From assembly GCA_002335145.1 (NCBI GenBank), contig DDBV01000012.1:1-13890 (forward strand): 13,890 nt of DNA, given 5' to 3'. Under the pieces are notes generated by a model. That model was not told the origin of the DNA and made no database searches. It saw nothing but the letters and a program-made list of their open reading frames with translations. A program made the translations under genes and the position numbers. The stretch comes from Patescibacteria group bacterium UBA2023 (GTDB taxonomy: Bacteria > Patescibacteriota > Gracilibacteria > BD1-5 > UBA2023). This document shows positions 6,955 to 13,890 of this stretch, one piece after another. The first letter of the stretch is position 1; each line of letters starts with the position of its first letter.

Positions 6955-7335
6955 CTACTTCACCACTCAGTCCTGAAAAATCTCGGTTTTCTTGAATGGT
7001 CCTATAGCCGCCTCGCGGTAGTAGACCACGAGGGTCCCCCGTCCGTTCGGGACGAGCGCGACTTCCTTGTTTGGCACTTTCGATCCAGAAACATCGATTG
7101 ATCATCCAGGAAATACAATACTTCCGGTAGAGGGATTGTACGATATGCTACCGAGTGTGTAGGCCCCCTCCTCTTTCTTAAAACCTTGTCCGAATCTCGG
7201 CTGAAAAACACTTACGGACGTTGATCCAACCAGGTGAGTTTCAATCTTGGATCAGATGTCTGACATCTGATCGATCGACTGGTATTCACGAGGCTTCGAA
7301 CCCTCTGGACCCTTCGAACTCTCTGGACCTGCCAT
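6955..7335 (-). CDS. Hypothetical protein, 126 aa, with three UGA codons; visible only with UGA=Gly
   Basis: With UGA read as Gly, the frame from ATG 7335 to TAG 6955 is continuous. UGA codons are at residues 28, 78 and 123. The family is not recognised. The N-terminus carries a GPE-SSK/GPE-GSK tandem repeat and looks disordered. From about residue 35 the sequence alternates short beta-type strands and Gly/Ser/Pro turns (for example H-L-V-G-S-T-S-V-S-V-F and G-T-L-V-V-Y-Y-R), which suggests a small beta-rich soluble protein. There is no signal peptide or membrane helix. It lies 64 bp behind the membrane protein of the secretion cluster on the same strand and shares the bidirectional terminator at its end. 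A role in secretion is possible from position only. The frame is supported by reasonable residues throughout, but no motif confirms it. Confidence 0.72.
7250..7272. repeat. 11-bp perfect inverted repeat inside the 126-aa gene
   Basis: GATCAGATGTC (7250-7260) and GACATCTGATC (7262-7272) are reverse complements with a single central base. The arm transcribed last contains the UGA codon at 7252-7254. Confidence 0.7.
7295..7330. repeat. 18-bp tandem duplication at the start of the 126-aa gene
   Basis: The two 18-mers at 7295-7312 and 7313-7330 differ at two positions and encode G-P-E-S-S-K and G-P-E-G-S-K in frame. Confidence 0.75.
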
Positions 7336-7357
7336 ATATGGATGAATAAGAGAATAC

Positions 7358-7380
7358 TTCCGATAGGAAGTCTATCGGAA
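7358..7380 (-). repeat. 9-bp inverted repeat, weak terminator or regulatory hairpin
   Basis: TTCCGATAG (7358-7366) and CTATCGGAA (7372-7380) flank a 5-nt loop. They lie between the membrane-protein stop (7400) and the 126-aa gene start (7335). In the minus direction only GTATTCTCTT follows, which is a poor U tract. It may reduce or process readthrough rather than end transcription. Confidence 0.45.
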
Positions 7381-7399
7381 GCACCGAAAAATGCAAGAA

Positions 7400-8371
7400 C
7401 TACATTCCCGTATCCCGCAGGAGGAAGAAATTGAAGATCGCGTAGCTCGCCACGAGCAGGAGCATTCCCGCCGCGATATAGACGAGAATATTTTTCGCCT
7501 TCTTGAGCTTGTCGTCCTCGCCCCCGCTCGTGAGCACGAGCCACCCGGCGTAGATGAGTAGGAGCACGATGACGATCGCAATGAAGCTGTTGAAGAAATT
7601 GATAATGGTGGTGGCGATACGGAGCGCATCACCGATATTCGGATCCTCCAACAGACAGCGCGAGCTCGTGAAGAACGTCCCACGCGTACAGTCATCGTCC
7701 GGACGTCCATAGACCGAGAGGACGAGCACCTCGGACGCTTTCACGACGATGAATCCGAGAATCGAGTAGTAGATCTGGTAGTTTCCCTTTTTACGCTTCT
7801 CGTGATCGTCCTGCGCGATAGAATACGTGAAGAAGGCGTAGAATGCCATAGCGAGAAACGCGAAGGACGCGAGTGTCTGCAGGAGTCTCGTGAACGGATT
7901 GACGAGCTCGCGTAGCACCGCGACCGCACTGTATCCGCCGCTGCGTCCCACATCGAGATCGAAGAGCACGCTCACGATGGAGTAGGCACTCTGCATAATG
8001 ACGATCGCGATCGAGCTCCAAATGATCTGGGTCCGCCACTTCTTGAGATCCTCCTCCTTGCCATCGGATGAGACCATCATGTATACCCCGATAATGAGGT
8101 AGATGATCGTGATGAAAATAAAGAGATTTTTTACATCGCGAGCAATCCGGAGCATGAGATCACGCGTCCCATAGGCACCCGTACGAGAGCTCGTTACGAA
8201 GTAGTCCCCGAAGTCAGAAACGAAGTCATCGATATAATTCGACTTGTTGGAGCTCGATGCGGGCGAATCCTGAAGATCGAGCTCGCGCGTGGTCTGAGCG
8301 TGCGCCGCATCGCCCATGAAAATACACGCGAACGCGAGAAACGAGATGAGGAGACTAAAACAGTTTCGCAT
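7400..8371 (-). CDS. Polytopic membrane protein of a type IV secretion-like system with duplicated VirB2/TrbC-like hairpin
   Basis: The 323-aa protein begins with a signal peptide (residues 1-26, A-H-A before Q). Hydrophobic segments follow at about 82-100, 117-137, 163-184, 200-220, 260-282 and 295-317. Two parts look alike: about 88-137 and 270-317. Each has a helix ending G-x-x-(M/L)-(V/L)-(S/T)-S, a polar turn with G-x-E-(E/D)-D-x-x-K-K, and a second helix ending in (S)-A/S-Y-(S/A)-I. This helix-turn-helix pattern is that of VirB2/TrbC-type pilin and channel subunits in Patescibacteria. A pair of Cys (228, 239) lies in the loop before the second copy. The gene starts 9 bp after the ATPase stop, so they form an operon. 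The stop is TAG. The likely role is an inner-membrane channel or pilus component; this comes from shape and context, not from a named family hit. Confidence 0.78.
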   Translation of the reverse strand: MRNCFSLLISFLAFACIFMGDAAHAQTTRELDLQDSPASSSNKSNYIDDFVSDFGDYFVTSSRTGAYGTRDLMLRIARDVKNLFIFITIIYLIIGVYMMVSSDGKEEDLKKWRTQIIWSSIAIVIMQSAYSIVSVLFDLDVGRSGGYSAVAVLRELVNPFTRLLQTLASFAFLAMAFYAFFTYSIAQDDHEKRKKGNYQIYYSILGFIVVKASEVLVLSVYGRPDDDCTRGTFFTSSRCLLEDPNIGDALRIATTIINFFNSFIAIVIVLLLIYAGWLVLTSGGEDDKLKKAKNILVYIAAGMLLLVASYAIFNFFLLRDTGM

Positions 8372-8380
8372 GATGGGAAA

Positions 8381-11311
8381 TTAGACGGAGAGAGCTTCGG
8401 GCTTGGCCATGCCGAGACGGGCTTCAATATCCATATCCACGTACTCTTTCTTGCGGCCGTGGACCTTTCGCGAGTATTCCTTGATGATATTGGCGACCGC
8501 GGTGTTCTTGTAGGTATTGTCCCACACCGTCTTCATGTCGAATGGGCGAGTCGTGGCGTTGTCGATATTGAGCTTGCAGTAGGTCGTGAAGTTCGCAATC
8601 CCGATGATGTCTTGTTGGGACAAAAGCGGTGCGTACTCTTTCTCCAGATACTCGGCGTCCTCGGCTCCCACCTTAAAACTCATGATGGTTCCGGCATTTC
8701 CGAAGACCGCGTCTTTGATGGAGGGTTTTCCATCATTTTTTCCAGCCCCTCCAATCTGCGCGATGAACTGGTGTGCCATAATGAGCGCGAGCTTGTACTT
8801 TCGGGCCTCCGAAAGGATCTCGCCGAAGGTATCCGTCGCGAAGTTCTGGAACTCGTCCACATAGAGGTAGAAATCCTTGCGCTGTGGCTCGGGCGTATCA
8901 GCGCGACTCATGGCCGCCATGTTGATCTTGGAGACGAAGATGAGTCCGAGAAGCTGCGCATTGAGATCTCCAATAAGTCCCTTCGAGAGATTGACCATGA
9001 GGACTTTCTCTTCGTCCATCACTTGTCGAAGGTTGAATGCGGACTTCGGCTGTCCGATGATATTACGGATCGTGGTGTTGGTAATGAACGGCCCGAACTT
9101 CGCCGAGAAGTACGGAATCATCTCCTGCTTCTCGCGATCTCCCGTATTGGCGTATTCATGATCCCAGAAGGAGCGGACGACCGGATTCTTGACCTTGGAG
9201 ACCTTGTAGCGCATGAAGGCATCATCCACGAAGAGACGCGGCACGTCGATGAGTGTCCCTCCTTCGTCGTCGTCATCCATGAGCGTCAGTGCTCCGTTGC
9301 GGAAATAGTGCTGGATACGCGGACCGAAGACTTCTTCGTTGAAGATCTTGATGAAGATGCTCGTCGCATCGAGCGCGGCACGATCTTTTTCTATCGCCCG
9401 AAGCTTCGGGTCGGTCGCGATAATGTCGAGAATATTGAGTCCCATTGGACGGTCGAAGTCCCCGGGGTTGAAGACGATTACGTCTTTGGCACGCTCCTTG
9501 GGTGTGAAGGCAATGATATCTTCCACAAGGTCTCCGTGCGGATCGATAACTCCGAGTCCGCTTCCGTTCCAGAGATCCTGACGGGCAATATAGCCAACGA
9601 AGACTGACTTACCTCCTCCGGATTTTCCAATGATGTAGTGGTGTCGTCCGCGATCCTTGCGACTGAAGTAGACGGGTGTTTTCTTACTTCGGTACTCGTT
9701 CCATCCCATCAGGACACCATCCTTGTAGAGCGGGAATCCTGCAAGAGTCCGTTGACGCTCTTCGGGGACCGGAGTTTTTCCAGCGTCTATTGGTTTCCCG
9801 CGGTCCGGACCATCCTGGTAGACTTCCACAGTTTCCCCGTCCGTAGTCTGAAAATTTCGGTTGTCATCGCGCAAGAGGTTCTTATTTTCATCCACCGCAA
9901 GTCGTGTCCCATCTTCCGTTACGACAGAGCCGTCCTCATCACGCTTGTACTCGTTCATCATCATGGGTGTCTTGGGCATCCTGAGATTGTGCGGAGGAGG
10001 GAGCATCTTGTAGTCGAGCCACTTGATGAGCGGAGAACGGTTATATGCAATGTCCGGAAAATGGTACATGCTCGAGAGTTCATCGGTGGAGAAGATGCTG
10101 CGACCCTGGAGGAATCCGATGAGACGATGCGTATAGGCGAAATACCGGATCGGAGCAACGATTCCACTGAAGAGGTCTTCAATCTGCGGATTATCGAGCT
10201 TGTTGTTGTACTCATCAGTGAAGACGCTTGTCGCGAGGATGAGCCCAGAGAGTGCGCTCTCAGCTTTGTTCTCGTCTTCGCTTGAGACAAGAATGCGGAT
10301 AGAAGAGAGAAATCCCGGCTGACCCGCAGCCTCTCCCACGGCCTTTTGGGACTCCTGCTCCGCCTGGTTGAAGATCTTATAGGAGTCTCCAGCCGATGCT
10401 CCCGGCGCACTTGTGGAATCCCCGGGAGTTTCGTTCTCCACGAAGATCCGCAGGATCCAGTAGATCGGAGCAAAAACCGTTCCGATGAATCCCCAGATTC
10501 CCGTGGCACTCGTTCCCTTCTTGTAGAGCCCTTTAGCCACGAGTCCAGCCGCATTCTTTGCCTTACGGTTCCATCCGGATCCGACAGGCTTCACCACAAA
10601 CTGGATCACCGCCTTATCCGTAGGATTGAGCCCACCAAACGCGTTGGTAAACGTTGAGAGTGGATCGTCCTCGAAGTACTTGAATGTTTTGAGGGGGTAG
10701 ATATTGTCGTAGGACTTCGAGACTGATGCGGCCCGCAGGGTATATCCCCGAGGCTTGATATCGAAGAATTCATCCTTTGAAAGCTCGCGCACCTCCGCAT
10801 CGGGGTAGTTGGCCGTGATTTGCTGGACGATGACCGAGCGGTAGGATGAGTACGTAACCACCGCGAACGATACCTGTCCCTTATCGTAGACGAGCTCCAT
10901 GCTGAATTTGGAATGCGCGAAGAGCCAATCCATGACTGTCTCCCAAAACGTGATCGCGCTGATCTTATGGAGTCCTTTGTACACGACCGACATGATTCCG
11001 ATCTTCTCCTTGAAATCCTTTTTCGTCTCGCGTTCCTTGTCGAGTTTGGAGTCCGCGCGTGGCAGTGAGACCCTCAAGTAGATGAAGTCCTTGGAGTGGA
11101 ACACCTCGAAGACGAACCGCACGATCTTGAGAACAATGGCGAACGCGAAAACAACGAGAATGAGCGTGAAGAGAATCCCGAAAAATGCCGAGATACTATC
11201 GAGGAATCCTATACCGGCAGAATCTTCCGATGACTGCTCCGGTTGCTGTTGGGATGTCTGAACGTTGGACGTGCGGCGGATCTGGGCGTGAGCTTCCGGA
11301 ATGAAGAGCAT
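8381..11311 (-). CDS. Type IV secretion/conjugation ATPase, VirD4/TraG-like coupling protein
   Basis: The 976-aa protein has one N-terminal membrane helix (about 40-65), then about 450 residues of a CPR-style N-terminal region. After this comes an ATPase domain with Walker A G-K-S-G-G-G-K-S (ending about 569), D-P-H-G-D, and Walker B L-Y-V-D819-E820-F-Q-N. The D-P-H-G-D and D-E-F-Q-N motifs are typical of TraG/VirD4-type coupling proteins, which feed DNA or protein into a membrane channel. A charged linker of Asp/Glu/Arg (about 440-510) sits just before it. Three starts are possible. TTG 11374 lies in the -35 box. ATG 11347 overlaps a predicted extended -10 and would add 12 AT-rich codons unlike the rest. 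ATG 11311 is downstream of that promoter and is chosen here. The stop is TAA, 9 bp from the next gene. There is no in-frame UGA in 976 codons. Confidence 0.9.
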   Translation of the reverse strand: MLFIPEAHAQIRRTSNVQTSQQQPEQSSEDSAGIGFLDSISAFFGILFTLILVVFAFAIVLKIVRFVFEVFHSKDFIYLRVSLPRADSKLDKERETKKDFKEKIGIMSVVYKGLHKISAITFWETVMDWLFAHSKFSMELVYDKGQVSFAVVTYSSYRSVIVQQITANYPDAEVRELSKDEFFDIKPRGYTLRAASVSKSYDNIYPLKTFKYFEDDPLSTFTNAFGGLNPTDKAVIQFVVKPVGSGWNRKAKNAAGLVAKGLYKKGTSATGIWGFIGTVFAPIYWILRIFVENETPGDSTSAPGASAGDSYKIFNQAEQESQKAVGEAAGQPGFLSSIRILVSSEDENKAESALSGLILATSVFTDEYNNKLDNPQIEDLFSGIVAPIRYFAYTHRLIGFLQGRSIFSTDELSSMYHFPDIAYNRSPLIKWLDYKMLPPPHNLRMPKTPMMMNEYKRDEDGSVVTEDGTRLAVDENKNLLRDDNRNFQTTDGETVEVYQDGPDRGKPIDAGKTPVPEERQRTLAGFPLYKDGVLMGWNEYRSKKTPVYFSRKDRGRHHYIIGKSGGGKSVFVGYIARQDLWNGSGLGVIDPHGDLVEDIIAFTPKERAKDVIVFNPGDFDRPMGLNILDIIATDPKLRAIEKDRAALDATSIFIKIFNEEVFGPRIQHYFRNGALTLMDDDDEGGTLIDVPRLFVDDAFMRYKVSKVKNPVVRSFWDHEYANTGDREKQEMIPYFSAKFGPFITNTTIRNIIGQPKSAFNLRQVMDEEKVLMVNLSKGLIGDLNAQLLGLIFVSKINMAAMSRADTPEPQRKDFYLYVDEFQNFATDTFGEILSEARKYKLALIMAHQFIAQIGGAGKNDGKPSIKDAVFGNAGTIMSFKVGAEDAEYLEKEYAPLLSQQDIIGIANFTTYCKLNIDNATTRPFDMKTVWDNTYKNTAVANIIKEYSRKVHGRKKEYVDMDIEARLGMAKPEALSV

Positions 11312-11345
11312 ACGAAATTTTGGTTTTTTGTATGGAGACGGTGCC

Positions 11346-11374
11346 ATGATAGCATATCTCGCGAGGGAGCGCAA
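11346..11374 (-). promoter_or_regulatory. Predicted extended -10 promoter of the secretion operon
   Basis: On the minus strand TTGCGC (11374-11369), a 17-bp spacer and TATCAT (11351-11346) preceded by TGC form an extended -10 promoter. The start would be near 11339, giving about 28 nt of A-rich leader before ATG 11311. Confidence 0.5.
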
Positions 11375-11558
11375 AAAAGATGCTCACGGAGGGATTGTGT
11401 GAGGGGGTATAAAGCTTGGGTCTTGACGAGCAGGTTTTCAAAACCCGGCTTTTTTTGGAAGTCGTGACAGAGAGCATGTGTGATGCTTTGCAAGTCGGGA
11501 CCTTCGAATATCGTCCCGGAAATAGCGCACGGACATTGAGAACCTCGCGATCTTTTTT
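11375..11558. other. Non-coding stretch between divergent units, with small hairpins
   Basis: I see no convincing gene here. It holds a short hairpin followed by seven T on the plus strand (11432-11455), a 5-bp hairpin at about 11474-11488, and an 8-bp stem around the TTCGAA at about 11494-11520. The short frames across it are rich in homopolymer-derived residues and are not supported. Confidence 0.5.
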
Positions 11559-11585
11559 TCGCCCTCCGAGGGCGATTTTCTTTTT
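11559..11585 (+). terminator. Short hairpin with T-rich tail upstream of pnp
   Basis: TCGCCCT (11559-11565) and AGGGCGA (11569-11575) form a 7-bp stem with a 3-nt loop. It is followed by TTTTCTTTTT. No gene on the plus strand leads into it, so it may insulate pnp or end an unseen short transcript. Confidence 0.5.
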
Positions 11586-11605
11586 CGCTTCGCGATCATC
11601 CCGGG

Positions 11606-11611
11606 TATAAT
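11606..11611 (+). promoter_or_regulatory. Predicted -10 box of pnp
   Basis: A perfect TATAAT lies 30 bp before the pnp ATG. The -35 region (about 11583-11588, TTTCGC) is weak. The transcript leader would be about 24 nt. Confidence 0.5.
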
Positions 11612-11641
11612 CCGAGACGATTTTTTTATCAAGAATTTTCA

Positions 11642-13798
11642 ATGATCCCCCACCTCTCCGACCGCGATCGACATACTCTCGCATCCGTCAAGAAAACCTA
11701 TACGATCGCTGGCAAGACGATTGCGTTCGAGAGCGGAAAACTCGCCCTCCTCGCCAATGGAAGCGTGGTTATATCGGACGAGGATGGAGACTACCTGCTC
11801 ACCACCGTAGGCGTGGCCGAGGGTCGGGGCGACATCGGGTACTTCCCGCTCCAAGTCGAATTCCAGGAAAAGTATTACGCCTCCGGAAAAATCGGTGGAA
11901 ACCGATTCATGAAGCGCGAGTGACGCCCATCGGATACCGCCATTCTCAACTCGCGCCTCATCGACCGACCCATTCGCCCCATGTTCCCCAAGGGGGTCAT
12001 CGCCGATGTGCAGATTATTTCCACAATTCTCTCATCTTCGGGGACGAGCGACTTCGGGTTCTTCGGGATCACGGGAGCCTCCCTCGCGCTCCAGCTCGCG
12101 GGTATCCACGAGTTCGAGGGGCCGGTAGCGGGCGTGCGAATCATCTCGGACGAAGGAGGGAATTTCATCTTCGACCCCTCGATCGAAGCGATCAAGAACG
12201 CTCACCTCGATCTCACGGTCGCCGGGACCGAAGATGCCATCACGATGGTAGAATCACAAGGATCGGAGGTGGACAACGGTCTGATGCTCAAAGCCTTCGA
12301 ATATGCCCACGCTATCATCCGCGAGCTCTGCGCTGCCCAGCGGGATTTTGTGGCGTCCTACCAGCGGACGCACGCACTCCCGAGTCTCACGCTCGCCAAG
12401 AAGCAACCAAACAACGAACTGGAAGATCGCGTCTATGCGAGCATGACGGATACGGACATCGAGAAACTCTACTGCCTCGGAAAGACAGACTTTCATGAGG
12501 CACTCCACGCACTGGAGCATGACGTCGTCACCCGACTCGGGTATAGTGTCGAGGATGAGGAAACTCCGAAGAAAGATATCGCCGATGCTGTCTATTCTCG
12601 GGTCAAGAAGGTCATGCGTGCGAAAATTCTCGCGACACGCGAACGCCTAGATGGTCGCCAACCCCACGAATACCGCCACGTCCGGGGAGAATTCGGTCTG
12701 CTGCCACGCACGCACGGTTCGGCCCTCTTCGAGCGCGGCATCACGCAGGCACTCACCATCACCACGCTCGGCGGACCCGGAGACGCGCAGCTCATTGATG
12801 ACATGTATGAAGAAGAGACAAAGCGGTACATCCACCACTATAATTTCCCTCCCTATTCCGTGGGTGAAGTAAAACCGCTTCGGGGGGTCGGTCGGCGCGA
12901 GATCGGGCACGGACGCCTCGCGGAGAAGGCGCTCGAACCGGTCCTGCCATCGCTTGAGTCGTTCCCCTACTTCATCCGCGTGGTCTCGGAAATCACCACC
13001 TGCAACGGATCGAGCTCCATGGCATCCGTATGCGGATCGAGCATGTCGCTCATGGATGCGGGAGTCCCCATCCGCGCCATCGTCTCGGGCGTGGCCATGG
13101 GCATGGTCTTCGATGAAGAGACCCGCCGCTACGAGATCCTCACCGACATCCAGGCGCAGGAGGATTTCCTGGGGGACATGGACTTCAAGATCGCCCGGAC
13201 TCAGCGCGGTATCACGGCCCTCCAGATGGACTGCAAGATCAAGGGATTGCCGCTCTCGGTCCTCTCGGAGATTTTCGCACGCGCGACCGACGCGACCGAC
13301 GGCATCCGCGCCGACATGACGCGCGGGCTCTCGGCCCCGCGAGAAGCGCTCTCGCCCTACGCGCCGAGCATCCTCTCGCACCAGATCCTCGTAGAGCAGA
13401 TCCGTGAGGTCATCGGCAAAGGGGGTGAGACCGTGCAGAAGATCGAGCGCGACTACGGCGTGGACGTACATATCACAGACGAGGGACTCGTCACCGTGAC
13501 GGGTCGTACACAGGAATCCGGACAGGCCGCCATGGACCACATCCGCGCCATGCTCCGGGGCGTGGAAGTGGGTGACGTACTCGATGGAGTGATCATTCGC
13601 ATCATTGATGGAACCGGCGCGATCGTGGATCTCGGCTCCGGAAAGAGCGGTATGATCCACATTTCCAAGCTCGGAGTCGCCGAGCGCGTGACGGATATTA
13701 CCAAATATGTAAACCCTGGCGATACCGTGCGCGTACGCGTGGCGGTGGTGGACAAAGAAAAGAATCGTATCGGATTGGAGCGAATTATCGAGGGGTAG
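11642..13798 (+). CDS. pnp: Polyribonucleotide nucleotidyltransferase (PNPase), with an in-frame UGA read as Gly
   Basis: PNPase degrades RNA 3' to 5' by phosphorolysis and can add tails in reverse; it forms a cytoplasmic trimer. Read through TGA 11921-11923 the protein is 718 aa, the usual size. The order is normal: first RNase PH domain with R-P-S-D and L-I-D-R-P-I-R-P-M-F-P; an alpha-helical linker; second RNase PH domain with L-P-R-T-H-G-S-A-L-F, F-P-P-Y-S-V-G-E, S-E-I-T-T-C-N-G-S-S-S-M-A-S-V, and catalytic-site residues D508, D514 and K516 (equivalent to E. coli D486, D492, K494); a KH domain with V-I-G-K-G-G; and an S1 domain with S-G-M-I-H-I-S-K-L. UGA is codon 94 and falls on the Gly of the family motif (R)-E-G-R-P-S. 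Under the standard code the gene would appear as a 93-aa stub plus a protein lacking its N-terminus. The stop is TAG, and a strong terminator follows. Confidence 0.97.
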
Positions 13799-13810
13799 AA
13801 ACTTCTCTCA

Positions 13811-13848
13811 ATCTAAAAAAGTCTCCCCTGAGGGAGATTTTTTTAGAT
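13811..13848. terminator. Bidirectional terminator after pnp
   Basis: The arms at 13811-13827 and 13832-13848 pair over 17 bp with one G-U-type mismatch and a CTGA loop. T runs occur on both strands. It serves pnp and, in reverse, the convergent gene whose stop lies in the right arm. Confidence 0.9.
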
Positions 13849-13890
13849 ACGCTCGGGAGGAAATTGATCGAGTGGGTGTTCTCGAAGCAC
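13843..13890 (-). CDS. C-terminal end of a convergent gene (partial, 15 codons)
   Basis: On the minus strand the window edge reads V-L-R-E-H-P-L-D-Q-F-P-P-E-R-I then TAA. The codons are GC-rich and ordinary. The stop falls within the terminator stem, as for der and the receiver gene. The fragment is too short to identify, and another frame is possible. Confidence 0.35.
   Translation of the reverse strand: MLREHPLDQFPPERI

Noticed and set aside
8300..9607. A 435-codon open frame on the plus strand across the end of the secretion ATPase
   Set aside because: It is antisense to a gene with clear ATPase motifs, has a composition typical of a reverse-strand shadow, and shows no domain. High GC and third-position bias keep the opposite frame open.
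11466..11525. tRNA-like pair of hairpins with TTCGAAT
   Set aside because: The would-be T loop is 11 nt, the anticodon-like loop lacks U33, and no acceptor stem or D arm can be drawn.
11416..11610. Short plus-strand frame upstream of pnp
   Set aside because: It runs through a T7 run, hairpins and the T-rich tail of a terminator, giving F-rich and R/S-rich stretches. No plausible start signal or family.

Overview
The window most likely comes from a bacterium of the Gracilibacteria/Absconditabacteria side of the Patescibacteria (CPR), which reads UGA as glycine (genetic code 25). The evidence is in the sequence. PNPase is interrupted by one in-frame TGA exactly where the family has the Gly of its R-E-G-R-P-S motif. 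An ABC exporter is interrupted by one TGA at the conserved Gly between its last transmembrane segments. An alpha/beta hydrolase has a TGA at the Gly of its P-G-x-G-H active-site loop. All twelve gene ends that can be read use TAA or TAG (six each) and none uses TGA. The GC content, near 60% in the conserved genes by spot count, looks high for this group, so the exact lineage is uncertain.

Layout, left to right. (1) Plus strand: 3' part of der, a 148-aa unknown protein, a full-length ABC exporter (split by UGA under the standard code), and an Ala-tRNA(Pro)-type editing protein. The first two are followed by clear intrinsic terminators. (2) Minus strand, 6144 to 4494: two adjacent genes that are invisible under the standard code because they hold nine in-frame UGA codons, namely a 274-aa unknown protein and a 261-aa serine hydrolase. 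In front of them lie a near-consensus promoter, a possible 16-codon His-rich leader peptide and mutually exclusive hairpins, which together look like a transcription attenuator. (3) Plus strand: a stand-alone CheY-like receiver, with a 16-bp inverted repeat upstream and a terminator shared with the convergent gene to its right. (4) Minus strand, 11311 to 6955: a type IV secretion-type cluster with a 976-aa VirD4/TraG-like ATPase, a 323-aa polytopic membrane protein containing two copies of a VirB2/TrbC-like hairpin, and a 126-aa unknown protein with three UGA codons. (5) Plus strand: pnp (PNPase), a 17-bp-stem bidirectional terminator, and probably the last 15 codons of a convergent gene at the right edge.

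Two themes stand out. UGA-Gly codons are very uneven: 12 lie in about 660 codons of the three unknown/accessory genes, against 2 in about 3,500 codons of the rest. Expression signals are also unusual: none of the starts inspected has a clear Shine-Dalgarno sequence, -10 boxes often sit close to the start, and several stop codons lie inside the terminator hairpin itself. No tRNA, rRNA, IS element or CRISPR array was seen.
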